Below are positions 47,541 to 57,110 of a stretch of 64,000 nt of DNA, piece by piece (position 1 is the stretch's first letter; each line of letters begins with the position of its first letter). The notes beneath the pieces were generated by a model that was given only the letters and a program-made list of their open reading frames with translations, did not search any database and was not told the DNA's origin. The translations under genes were made by a program, and so were the position numbers. Origin of the DNA: Microbacterium sp. XT11 (GTDB lineage: Bacteria; Actinomycetota; Actinomycetes; Actinomycetales; Microbacteriaceae); the NCBI RefSeq assembly GCF_001513675.1, contig NZ_CP013859.1, positions 2,853,081 to 2,917,080 on the forward strand, read 5' to 3'.

Positions 47541-47850
47541 AGCGCTTTCGGGGGCCGAGCTCCCCGGCGAAGAAGACCGCCGCGTCCCGCAGGATCGCGT
47601 TGGCCTCACGCAGCTCGCGGTTCTCGCGCTCGAACTTGCGGATCCGCTCCGACTCGGTCGTGCTGACCCCCTGCCGGTCGCCGGCGTCGACCTGCGCCTG
47701 CCGCACCCACCGGCGCAAGCTCTCAGCGCCGAACCCAAGCCGCTTCGACACCGTCTCGCACGCGGTCGTGAAGTTCGGGTACTCATCGAGGTGATCGAGC
47801 ACGAGCCGGATAGCGCGCTGCTTCGTCTCCGCCGGAATCCTCTTCGGCAT
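47539..47850 (-). CDS. IS3-family transposase orfA (helix-turn-helix protein)
   Basis: A 103-residue protein. It begins MPKRIPAETKQRAIRL, carries the IS3-type helix-turn-helix (TACETVSKRLGFGAESLRRW) and ends in a leucine-zipper segment ERIRKFERENRELREANAIL. Normally it is fused to orfB by -1 frameshifting at the CCCCCGAAAG stretch before its stop. An ATG three codons upstream is possible; AAGGAAG lies nine bases before the chosen ATG. With orfB destroyed it has no transposition function of its own. Confidence 0.85.
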   Translation of the reverse strand: MPKRIPAETKQRAIRLVLDHLDEYPNFTTACETVSKRLGFGAESLRRWVRQAQVDAGDRQGVSTTESERIRKFERENRELREANAILRDAAVFFAGELGPRKR

Positions 47851-47907
47851 GATCATCATCTTCCTTCCAGACTCGAAAGGAAGCGGCATCAAACCGGGGA
47901 CGGTTCA

Positions 47908-48150
47908 TCGATCGCGCTCGACATTGCCCAGCACGCTGGAAACACCTACCGGCAGGCCCCCGAGCACATCCGCCGCATGTTCAACCAGCTCCTCTTCGAC
48001 AAACTCCTCGTCACTACCGACGACAACGGCCAGCACCACGTCGAGGGAACCTCCCGGGCACCATTCGACGTCATCTACAGCCCAGATACCCGAGCATTCG
48101 TCCACGAGGCACGACACGCACAGCACGACGCCATCCCCGACATCGCGGGG
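47908..48150 (+). pseudogene. C-terminal stub of a large serine recombinase
   Basis: The open frame begins at the IS end with SIALDIAQHAGNTYRQAPEH and continues IRRMFNQLLFDKLLV to APFDVIYSPDTRAFV. This is the C-terminal pattern of large serine recombinases (integrases), which have a YrxAxxxvRRqfNQAfFekl-type block. The N-terminal catalytic domain with the serine is missing, replaced by the IS. The frame stays open through the terminator and into the antisense strand of tRNA-Ala (VDLRGLEPL), so the original C-terminus is unclear. It marks the site of an integrated element. Confidence 0.7.
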
Positions 48151-48154
48151 CAAA

Positions 48155-48182
48155 CGAAAAAGCCCGCCGAAACCGGCGGGCT
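48155..48182 (-). terminator. Rho-independent terminator of tRNA-Ala
   Basis: Read on the minus strand, AGCCCGCCG and CGGCGGGCT form a 9-bp stem with a four-base loop followed by TTTTTCG, about 60 bp after the tRNA 3' end. The hairpin overlaps the recombinase frame on the opposite strand. Confidence 0.85.
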
Positions 48183-48244
48183 CTCCCTGGACGTACTGTC
48201 CGATCAGTTCATTGCTCTTGTCGAGGGTTCGAGTAAGAGCATCA

Positions 48245-48320
48245 TGGTGGACCTGAGGGGACTCGAACCCCTGACCCCCTGCATGCCATGCAGGTGCGCT
48301 ACCAGCTGCGCCACAGGCCC
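48245..48320 (-). tRNA. tRNA-Ala (anticodon GGC)
   Basis: The minus-strand cloverleaf is complete. The acceptor stem GGGCCTG pairs with CAGGTCC (one G-U), the D arm contains AGCTGGTAGCGC, and the anticodon loop ATGGCAT sits between CCTGC and GCAGG, giving anticodon GGC. The T arm is GGGGTTCGAGTCCCC. The discriminator A and CCA are encoded. The 3' end faces the recombinase stub, a classic integration site. A CCCCGC-GCGGGG hairpin at 48329-48344 precedes the 5' end. Confidence 0.97.
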
Positions 48321-48357
48321 AGATGCTTCCCCGCCTCAGCGGGGCAACTCGAAAAGC

Positions 48358-48385
48358 GTACTACAGGAGGCGTGGCGAGCACCAA
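48358..48385 (-). promoter_or_regulatory. Candidate promoter of tRNA-Ala
   Basis: TTGGTG and TAGTAC are separated by 16 bp on the minus strand, about 38 bp upstream of the tRNA. The intervening leader holds a 6-bp GC hairpin. Confidence 0.4.
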
Positions 48386-48534
48386 TCGGGCACGGGAGCC
48401 CGGGCGCGTCGCACCCGATGCGCGCCGAGTCGGTCGACGTCGCTGCTAGCCAGACCAGATCACGCGGTCAACCCTCTCGCGCTCGCACCGGTCGCCCACC
48501 TAGCGTGTCGGCCACCTCATGAAAGGAGTGCACC

Positions 48535-48720
48535 ATGACCAACCCCACTCCCCCAGTCCTGCCGTTTCCCGACGATGACGACAGCACGGATGACGACGTC
48601 GCGACGCGGGAGGTCGACGGCGAGGAGACGCTCGATCCGGATGCGGATCCGGATGCCGTCGACAGCGCGGAGGCCGACCGTCTCGCGGCAGAGGGCGGGG
48701 ATGACGACGACGGCCGGTGA
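48535..48720 (+). CDS. Small acidic protein of unknown function
   Basis: A 61-residue, strongly acidic protein with Asp runs (DDDDSTDDD, GGDDDDG) and no hydrophobic segment. AAAGGAG seven bases before the ATG makes translation credible. It lies alone on the plus strand between tRNA-Ala and a convergent 94-residue gene. Such proteins are probably disordered. No function is recognised. Confidence 0.6.
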   Translation: MTNPTPPVLPFPDDDDSTDDDVATREVDGEETLDPDADPDAVDSAEADRLAAEGGDDDDGR

Positions 48721-48834
48721 ACGATGATCGCGCCCGCACCGTCGCGGAGCGATCGACGCCACCCCGAGGAGGAAACGAAGGATGCCGCCGCGATCACGCG
48801 ACGGCATCCTGCCCCTCCGGTGTCGGTCGCAGAC

Positions 48835-49119
48835 TCAGTCGGCGACCAGTGGCGGGAGGGGCGGGATCGAGATGGGACGCGTCGCGCGACTCGTCCCCTG
48901 AATCCGTTCCACCTGCTCCAGCACTTCGAACGGCGACCCATAGCGGATCGCGAGTGGCAGATCCCGCAGCCACACGACCTCGACCTCCGTCGGTGCGAGC
49001 TCGTAGACGCAGGCCACCACATGCCGCGTATCATCCTGCGGGAAACGCAGGTCGTTGATCACCCACTCCGACGGGGTGATGCGACGCAGAACGTAACGCG
49101 GATCAGGATCAACAGACAT
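48835..49119 (-). CDS. Conserved hypothetical protein, 94 residues
   Basis: The protein starts MSVDPDPRYVLRRITPSEWV and contains RFPQDDTRHVVACVYELA and VEVVWLRDLPLAIRYGSPFE. It resembles a compact beta-rich domain, with no membrane segment. GGAGGG precedes the ATG at 49119; an earlier ATG five codons upstream is rejected. No function is known to me. The 110 bp upstream to the SDR gene hold a small CCGCCC/GGGCGG inverted repeat and nothing else recognised. Confidence 0.6.
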   Translation of the reverse strand: MSVDPDPRYVLRRITPSEWVINDLRFPQDDTRHVVACVYELAPTEVEVVWLRDLPLAIRYGSPFEVLEQVERIQGTSRATRPISIPPLPPLVAD

Positions 49120-49231
49120 CTGACAGCCCTCCAAGAATCTCCCTGGAAGAGAGTCTGCGGGTCGGCGGTCATCCCGAAAAGACCCTTGACATCCTGCCCG
49201 CCCTCCGGGCGGATTCGCTCTGTGGTCGCGC

Positions 49232-49921
49232 TCAGTGCGCGGGACGGATGCTGAGATCCGTCAGGGTCGCGTCGTCGGGCAGGTCGAGAGCCGTCAGGAT
49301 CGTCGTCGCCACCGACTCGGGTGCGATGTAGCGCGACGCGTCGTACTCACGCCCCTCCTGCTGGTGCACCCGCTCCTGCATCGGCGTGGCGGTGCGCCCG
49401 GGGTAAATCGACGTGACCCGCACACCGTGCTCCGCCTCTTCGGCACGCAGCGCGTCGGCCAGTGCCCGCAGCCCGTGCTTCGATGCGGCGTACGCCGACC
49501 AACCTGCATTCGCATGCAGCCCGGCTCCGGAGTTGACGAAGACGACCCGGCCGCGTGATACCCGCAACAGAGGGAGCATCAGTCGCGTGAGCTCCGCGGG
49601 GCCAAGGAGGTTGACCGCGATCTGCCGCTCCCACAGCGAAGCCGGGAGTTCAGCGACGGATCCGAGGTCGACCACGCCGGCGACGTGCACGAGCGAATCG
49701 ATGCGGTCCGGCAGTTGCTGCGTCGACAGCGCCCACGACAGCCTGCCGGGCTGCGCCAGGTCCCCGACGAGCGTTTCCGCGCCCGGGAGCTCCGTCGCGA
49801 TCGCACGCGCACGACCGGCGTCCCGTGCCAGCAGCACCACGCGGTCACCCCGCTCGATGAGCCGACGCGCCACGACCGAGCCGATTCCCGACCCGGCCCC
49901 CGTGATGAGGTGGGTGCGCAT
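49232..49921 (-). CDS. Short-chain dehydrogenase/reductase
   Basis: A 229-residue classical SDR. The cofactor motif LITGAGSGIGSVVARRL (TGxxxGxG) is at the N-terminus. HVAGVVDLGS replaces the usual NNAG with HVAG, FVNSGAGLHA contains the catalytic serine region, and YAASKHGLRALADAL gives the YxxxK dyad. It is likely NADPH-dependent; the substrate is unknown. The ATG at 49921 lies one base beyond the rsfS stop, so it belongs to the nadD-rsfS operon. Confidence 0.9.
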   Translation of the reverse strand: MRTHLITGAGSGIGSVVARRLIERGDRVVLLARDAGRARAIATELPGAETLVGDLAQPGRLSWALSTQQLPDRIDSLVHVAGVVDLGSVAELPASLWERQIAVNLLGPAELTRLMLPLLRVSRGRVVFVNSGAGLHANAGWSAYAASKHGLRALADALRAEEAEHGVRVTSIYPGRTATPMQERVHQQEGREYDASRYIAPESVATTILTALDLPDDATLTDLSIRPAH

Positions 49922-49922
49922 G

Positions 49923-50303
49923 TCAGGCCGGGTCGACCGCGTGGTCCGGAAGGTCGAACGGGACGACCGGGCAATCCTTCCAGAGCCGCTCCAGGCCGTA
50001 GTACACACGCTCCTCCTGGTGGAACACGTGCACGATGAGGTCGCCGAAGTCGAGCAGGACCCACCGCGCCTCTGCGCGGCCTTCGCGGCGTACCCGCTTG
50101 TGCCCGGCCTCGACGAGCTTGTCCTCGACCTCGTCGGCGATCGCGGCGACGTTGCGCTCGCTGTTCCCCGTGACGAGCAGGAAGATGTCGACCAGCGGCA
50201 GCGGCTCTGAGACGTTGAGCGCCACGAGGTCTTCGCCGCCCTTCGACACGGCGGCGTCGACGGCGATCTGCAGCATGTCTGCAGCGTTTTCAGGTGATTG
50301 CAT
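49923..50303 (-). CDS. rsfS: Ribosomal silencing factor RsfS
   Basis: RsfS binds L14 on the 50S subunit and blocks subunit joining when nutrients are scarce. The 126-residue protein has VALNVSEPLPLVDIFLLVTG, the family N-terminal strand-helix, and WVLLDFGDLIVHVFHQEER, the conserved C-terminal block, followed by YYGLERLWKD. It overlaps the upstream membrane protein by one base and follows nadD at one remove, the standard nadD-rsfS linkage. Confidence 0.95.
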   Translation of the reverse strand: MQSPENAADMLQIAVDAAVSKGGEDLVALNVSEPLPLVDIFLLVTGNSERNVAAIADEVEDKLVEAGHKRVRREGRAEARWVLLDFGDLIVHVFHQEERVYYGLERLWKDCPVVPFDLPDHAVDPA

Positions 50304-51517
50304 CAGAGCACATTCGTGGTGAAGGCGACGACCAGGACGACGCCGAGCGCAAGCGCAAGACCACCCGCCACGATCGCCAGGATGAGCATGAGTCGGTTGC
50401 CCTTCTCCGGAGCCGGAGGCCGGATGACCTCGCCGGCGGGCTTGATGGTGCTCACCGCCGAACTGGCGGCGATGGGCGTGGGTGACGACGCCGGCGGCAG
50501 TTCGCCGTCGATGAGCACGGCGTCCACTTCCTTGCCGTCGGCGGTGCCGTGGGCGTGCCCCTGGGAGCCGAGCCCCTGCGGCAGCTCGTACGAGCCGGTG
50601 ACGAGGATCTCCCCTGTCGACGCGACCGGCCCCGACAGCGAGCCTTCGCCGGGCGGCGGGTTGAAGATGAGGGTGTTGGACGCGACGTGGGACCCCGCAG
50701 AGTCACCCGCGCCCAGGATGTCGTCAAACGATGATGGCGTCGACGCCGGCACTGCAGAGTCAGAGAGCACTCCGCTGCCGAACGTCGGGCTGACCGTCGG
50801 GCGTTCGCCCGTCTCGACGACCTCGTCCTCGGCCGGGCCGCTCGCGTCGTGCTCCTCATCCGACGCCGTCGCCTCTGCGCTCTCGACACCAGGGGCGCCG
50901 GCCACGGGATTCGCCCCCTCCTGCTCGTCCGCCACGTCTTCGCTCGCGTCGGGCGCGAGCGGAACGTCACCGACGGTGTCGGCTGCGGCAGACGCGCTGA
51001 GCGGAACGATGTCGACGGGCTCGTCGGGCTCGTCGTCAGCATCCTCATCGGCGGTCTCGGCCACGGTCGGGAACTCCGGGACGGCCGAGACGAGTTCCGG
51101 CTCCGCAGCGTCGGCAGCGCTCTCGGATGCGCCGTCCGCCCCGTGGGGCGCGGCCTGCGGGGCCTCGGGGACGACCGGAGCATCGGCGTCCTCGATCGAG
51201 GGGGCGGCGTCCGTCGCGGAGGTCGGCGCACCGTCGCCCCCGAGCACGGGAACGGATGCGGTCTTGATGCGCTCCTGCTCTCGCGCCTGTCGCCGCGTGA
51301 GCGGAACGGCACGCACGTCGACGTCCGTGTCGCGGGCAGGCACAGGGGCGACCTCGACGGGCTGGGCGGGGCGCGGGAGCGGAGGCACGGGCGGAGCAGG
51401 CGGGGCCGCGGCGGCTGCCTCCTCTGCGGTGATGACAGGAGTCGCTCCCGTCAGCCGGATCTCCCGCAGCTGCTTTCGCGTGAGCGGACCCCGACCCTGC
51501 TGATCCGATGTACTCAT
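50303..51517 (-). CDS. Acidic, Pro/Ala-rich protein with C-terminal membrane anchor
   Basis: A 404-residue protein lying between nadD and rsfS. It starts [20 protein letters not shown], with a second RKxLRE-like block at [13 protein letters not shown] long low-complexity acidic region ([15 protein letters not shown] and similar) follows. One C-terminal helix ([21 protein letters not shown]) precedes a tiny tail. It is probably tail-anchored with a disordered cytoplasmic domain. Actinobacteria often carry a variable protein here. The ATG overlaps the nadD stop as ATGA. Function unknown. Confidence 0.7.
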   Translation of the reverse strand: MSTSDQQGRGPLTRKQLREIRLTGATPVITAEEAAAAAPPAPPVPPLPRPAQPVEVAPVPARDTDVDVRAVPLTRRQAREQERIKTASVPVLGGDGAPTSATDAAPSIEDADAPVVPEAPQAAPHGADGASESAADAAEPELVSAVPEFPTVAETADEDADDEPDEPVDIVPLSASAAADTVGDVPLAPDASEDVADEQEGANPVAGAPGVESAEATASDEEHDASGPAEDEVVETGERPTVSPTFGSGVLSDSAVPASTPSSFDDILGAGDSAGSHVASNTLIFNPPPGEGSLSGPVASTGEILVTGSYELPQGLGSQGHAHGTADGKEVDAVLIDGELPPASSPTPIAASSAVSTIKPAGEVIRPPAPEKGNRLMLILAIVAGGLALALGVVLVVAFTTNVL

Positions 51518-52116
51518 GCCTTGCTCCGATACAGATGATGCTTCGCGATGTATTGAACGACTCCGTCGGGAACGAGATACCAGACCGGCTCGCCATCGTG
51601 CACGCGTTCGCGGCAGGCGGTCGATGAGATCGCCAGCGCCGGCACCTCCAACTGACTGACGTCGCCGCTCGGGAGGCCGTCGGTGCTCAGGACATGACCT
51701 GGGCGCGAGACCGCGACGAAGTGGGCCAGCTCCCACAACTCATCATGGTCCCTCCAACTGAGAATTTGCGCTACGGCATCCGCTCCGGTGATGAAGAACA
51801 GCTCGGCGTCCGGACGCTCCTTCTTGAGGTCCCGAAGCGTGTCGATCGTGTAGGTCGGTCCTCCGCGGTCGATGTCGACCCGGCTCACGGTGAACTGCGG
51901 GTTGGATGCCGTGGCGATCACCGTCATGAGATAGCGATGCTCGCTGGGCGTGACGTCCGACTTCTGCCACGGGTGCCCGGTCGGCACGAAGATGACCTCA
52001 TCGAGACCGAACGAGTGCGCGACCTCACTGGCGGCTACCAGGTGACCGTGATGGATCGGATCGAACGTCCCGCCCATCACGCCGATGCGCGGAGGGCGCG
52101 AGGTCGTTGTGCTCAT
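51514..52116 (-). CDS. nadD: Nicotinate-nucleotide adenylyltransferase
   Basis: NadD adenylylates nicotinate mononucleotide in NAD synthesis. The 200-residue protein has [19 protein letters not shown] (the GxxxPxHxGH site), [12 protein letters not shown], and a C-terminal [10 protein letters not shown], the ISSTxxR-like motif that closes over ATP. It heads the nadD-anchor protein-rsfS-SDR operon, preceded by a 74-residue membrane protein. Confidence 0.96.
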   Translation of the reverse strand: MSTTTSRPPRIGVMGGTFDPIHHGHLVAASEVAHSFGLDEVIFVPTGHPWQKSDVTPSEHRYLMTVIATASNPQFTVSRVDIDRGGPTYTIDTLRDLKKERPDAELFFITGADAVAQILSWRDHDELWELAHFVAVSRPGHVLSTDGLPSGDVSQLEVPALAISSTACRERVHDGEPVWYLVPDGVVQYIAKHHLYRSKA

Positions 52117-52121
52117 GCGGG

Positions 52122-52346
52122 CTAGTGGCCGTGTCCTGCCTCGTGGCCCTCGTTGCCGTGCTTGGCTGCCCAGGCCTCGGCCTTGGCCGAGTGACGGTTC
52201 GCGACGTTCTTGTACGAGAAGGTCACCAGGGCCAGGAAGGTGAACACGATCGCGGCGATCACACCGAAGATCAGCGTCTCGAGCGCGACGTTGCCGTGGT
52301 GCTCGGTCTCTGCAGCGGCCATCGCGACCTGTGCGATGAGGTTCAT
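52122..52346 (-). CDS. Small single-helix membrane protein
   Basis: A 74-residue protein. The N-terminal part contains [16 protein letters not shown], one helix ([17 protein letters not shown]) spans the membrane, and a His-rich tail ends [12 protein letters not shown] precedes the ATG. It lies five bases upstream of nadD in the same direction. The tail could bind metal, but nothing shows this. Function unknown. Confidence 0.7.
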   Translation of the reverse strand: MNLIAQVAMAAAETEHHGNVALETLIFGVIAAIVFTFLALVTFSYKNVANRHSAKAEAWAAKHGNEGHEAGHGH

Positions 52347-52398
52347 CCTGACTCCGTTTCGTGGCCTTCGGGCTGGACAGCGTCCTCCAGTCTAGCCC

Positions 52399-53652
52399 TC
52401 AACCGCGCGTCTGCCCCGCTCCACGCGCGAGCCATTTCGTGCTGGTCAGCTCCGAGAGCCCCATGGGGCCCCGAGTGTGCAGCTTCTGGGTCGAGATGCC
52501 CACCTCGGCACCGAAGCCGAACTCGCCTCCGTCGGTGAACCGCGTCGACGCGTTGGCCATGACGACGGCGGAGTCGACCTCGGCGAGGAACCGTTCGGCG
52601 TTGCGGGTGTCGGTCGTGACGATCGACTCGGTGTGACCCGTGCTGTAGCGGCGGATGTGGTCGAGCGCATCGTCGAGCGAGTCGACCACCTTCATGGCGA
52701 TGTCGAGGCTCAGGTACTCGGTGCGCCAGTCGTCCTCCGTCGCCGGGATCACGTTCGAGACGAGCCCCGCGACGACGTCGTCCCCGTGGATCGCGACGCC
52801 CTCGCTCTGCAGTGCGCTGGCGACCAGGGGCACGAGACGCGGCGCAGCCTGGCGGTGCACGAGCACCGTCTCGACGGCGTTGCACACGCTCGGCCGCTGG
52901 ATCTTCGCGTTCACGACGATGTCGCGCGCCCAGTCGTCGGGGGCGCTCTCATCGAGCAGGATGTGGACGTTGCCCGCCCCGGTCTCGATGACCGGCACGG
53001 TCGATTCGGTCACCACGGTCTCGATCAACCCTGCGCTCCCCCGCGGCACCAGCACGTCGACGTACCCGCGTCCGTGCATGAGCGCGCGTGCGCCGTCACG
53101 GCCGAAGTCATCGACGGTCTGGATCGCTTCGGGCGTCACTCCGACGCTCTCGAGGGCCTCGCGCATGACGGCGACGAGCACGGTGTTCGACTCGAGTGCC
53201 GCGCTCCCGCCGCGGAGCACGACGGCGTTGCCCGAGCGCAGCGCCAAGGCGGCGATGTCGACCGTCACGTTCGGCCGTGCCTCGTAGATGGCGCCTACGA
53301 CTCCGAACGGCACGCGCACCTGCTCGAGCGCGACACCGTTCGGCATGCGGTGACCGCCGACCACCTGGCCGACCGGGTCGGGAAGTGCCGCGACCTCCCG
53401 CACCGCCGACGCCAGAGCGGCCACGCGCTTGTCGTCGAGGCGCAGACGGTCGATCAGCGAGTCGCCGATGCCCTCGTCGCGGCCCCGCACGACGTCCTTC
53501 TCATTGGCGGCGATGATGCGCGCGGCATTCGCTTCGAGAGCCGCGGCGATCGCTTCGAGCGCTGTCGCCTTGTCGTCGCTGGTCAGCGCGGCCGTCGCGC
53601 GTGAGGCCTCTTTGGCGCGCTCCAGGCGCACCTGCGGGGTCTGGTCGGTCAT
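52399..53652 (-). CDS. proA: Glutamate-5-semialdehyde dehydrogenase
   Basis: The second step of proline synthesis: reduction of gamma-glutamyl phosphate with NADPH. The 417-residue aldehyde-dehydrogenase-fold protein has FGVVGAIYEARPNVTVD and IQRPSVCNAVETVLVH with the catalytic cysteine. HTRGPMGLSELTSTKW lies near the C-terminus. proB lies 9 bp upstream. A TAGACT hexamer six bases before the ATG, built on the proB stop, could give proA its own leaderless mRNA. Confidence 0.96.
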   Translation of the reverse strand: MTDQTPQVRLERAKEASRATAALTSDDKATALEAIAAALEANAARIIAANEKDVVRGRDEGIGDSLIDRLRLDDKRVAALASAVREVAALPDPVGQVVGGHRMPNGVALEQVRVPFGVVGAIYEARPNVTVDIAALALRSGNAVVLRGGSAALESNTVLVAVMREALESVGVTPEAIQTVDDFGRDGARALMHGRGYVDVLVPRGSAGLIETVVTESTVPVIETGAGNVHILLDESAPDDWARDIVVNAKIQRPSVCNAVETVLVHRQAAPRLVPLVASALQSEGVAIHGDDVVAGLVSNVIPATEDDWRTEYLSLDIAMKVVDSLDDALDHIRRYSTGHTESIVTTDTRNAERFLAEVDSAVVMANASTRFTDGGEFGFGAEVGISTQKLHTRGPMGLSELTSTKWLARGAGQTRG

Positions 53653-53661
53653 CGCCCCAGT

Positions 53662-56304
<2,643 letters not shown>

Positions 56305-56322
56305 GACCTGTCTCCTCGGGTC

Positions 56323-56631
56323 TTACTTGATGCCGGTGATCTTGACGCGCGTGAGCTCCTGGCGGTGGCCCTGACGCTTCTTGTAGCCGGTCTTGTTCTT
56401 GTACTTCTGGATGACGATCTTCGGGCCGCGGAGGTTGCCGATGACCTCGGCGGTGACCTTGACCTTCGCCAGCTTGTCAGCGTCGGTGGTCACCGTGGCG
56501 CCGTCGACGAGCAGCACTGCGGGCAGCTCGATCTTCTCGCCCTGGGCAGCCTGAACACGGTCGAGCTGAACGATCGTGCCGACCTCGACCTTCTCCTGCC
56601 GCCCACCGGCGCGCACTACTGCGTAAACCAC
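56323..56631 (-). CDS. rplU: 50S ribosomal protein L21
   Basis: A 102-residue ribosomal protein whose core contains [16 protein letters not shown] and whose C-terminus has [20 protein letters not shown], typical of L21. The GTG at 56631 gives the canonical N-terminus [10 protein letters not shown]; an ATG 15 codons upstream is rejected because it lies in the leader. It heads the rplU-rpmA-obgE operon behind a good promoter and a leader of about 140 nt. Confidence 0.96.
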   Translation of the reverse strand: MVYAVVRAGGRQEKVEVGTIVQLDRVQAAQGEKIELPAVLLVDGATVTTDADKLAKVKVTAEVIGNLRGPKIVIQKYKNKTGYKKRQGHRQELTRVKITGIK

Positions 56632-56776
56632 TTCATACCTGTTTCGTTGGGGAGCGCGAGGCTCCGAGAATCTCACGGGAAGACTGTTGCTTGCGTGCGT
56701 CGCGGAGCGACGGGTGCGAATACAAGACTTTCCGCTCCGACCGGCGAGGTCGATGCGGCCTACGCACCAAGGGACT

Positions 56777-56805
56777 ACTTTACCGGATGCCTAGGCGCGG
56801 CGCAA
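56777..56805 (-). promoter_or_regulatory. Promoter of the rplU-rpmA operon
   Basis: TTGCGC and TAAAGT are separated by 17 bp on the minus strand, the best -35/-10 pair in the window. Transcription would begin near 56770, leaving a leader of about 140 nt that contains two small hairpins (CGTCGC-GCGACG and GGAGC-GCTCC). Confidence 0.75.
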
Positions 56806-56831
56806 AACGTCCGGAGGCGCGTGTCCGGCCC

Positions 56832-56837
56832 TAGGCT
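56832..56837 (+). promoter_or_regulatory. -10 hexamer TAGGCT of the DUF4031 gene
   Basis: TAGGCT lies six bases before the ATG at 56844, spacer GGCGAC. There is no room for a ribosome site. Confidence 0.55.
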
Positions 56838-56843
56838 GGCGAC

Positions 56844-57110
56844 ATGACCGTGCTCGTCGACGACCCACGCTGGCCCGCCCACGGACGCCTCTGGGCGCAC
56901 CTGGTGAGCGATGCGAGTCTCGACGAGCTGCACGCCTTCGCGCGCGCCAACGAGGTGCCGGCGCGAGCCTTCGACCTCGACCATTACGACGTGCCGGAGG
57001 AACTGGTCCCCCGGCTGGTCTCCGCAGGCGCCGAGCGCGTCGACGGCAAGGAGCTGGTGCGCCGCCTGATCGCCTCAGGCCTGCGCATCCCCGCTCGTGA
57101 TCGGCGCTGA
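56844..57110 (+). CDS. DUF4031 domain protein
   Basis: An 88-residue protein. TVLVDDPRWPAHGRLWAHL at the N-terminus and FDLDHYDVPEELVPRLVSAG identify the DUF4031 family, which is common in actinobacteria and has no assigned function. Conserved Asp, His and Tyr residues hint at an enzyme or metal site, but this is inference. The last 36 bp overlap the convergent ribonuclease gene. Confidence 0.85.
   Translation: MTVLVDDPRWPAHGRLWAHLVSDASLDELHAFARANEVPARAFDLDHYDVPEELVPRLVSAGAERVDGKELVRRLIASGLRIPARDRR

Larger units (their letters stand above)
46814..47907 (-). mobile_element. Degenerate IS3-family insertion sequence
   Basis: The element of about 1.09 kb is bounded by imperfect inverted ends that both begin TG and share the pattern TGrrCCGyCCCC (left end at 46814 on the plus strand, right end at 47907 on the minus strand). 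It encodes orfA and a broken orfB in overlapping frames, typical of IS3. It is about 200 bp shorter than a normal member. No direct target repeat is visible outside the ends. Confidence 0.8.

Noticed and set aside
36000..48320. Attachment-site duplication for the island
   Set aside because: I looked for a second copy of the tRNA-Ala 3' end (GGTTCGAGTCCCC followed by TCAGG) on the left side of the accessory region and did not see one, so no left boundary is claimed.
48151..48522. Continuation of the recombinase frame (VDLRGLEPLTPC and beyond)
   Set aside because: This part is the antisense of a terminator and tRNA-Ala. It is not counted as protein, although the integrase may have ended inside it before truncation.
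49188..49193. A perfect TTGACA on the plus strand
   Set aside because: The sequence 16-18 bp downstream is GC-only with no -10, and no plus-strand gene follows.
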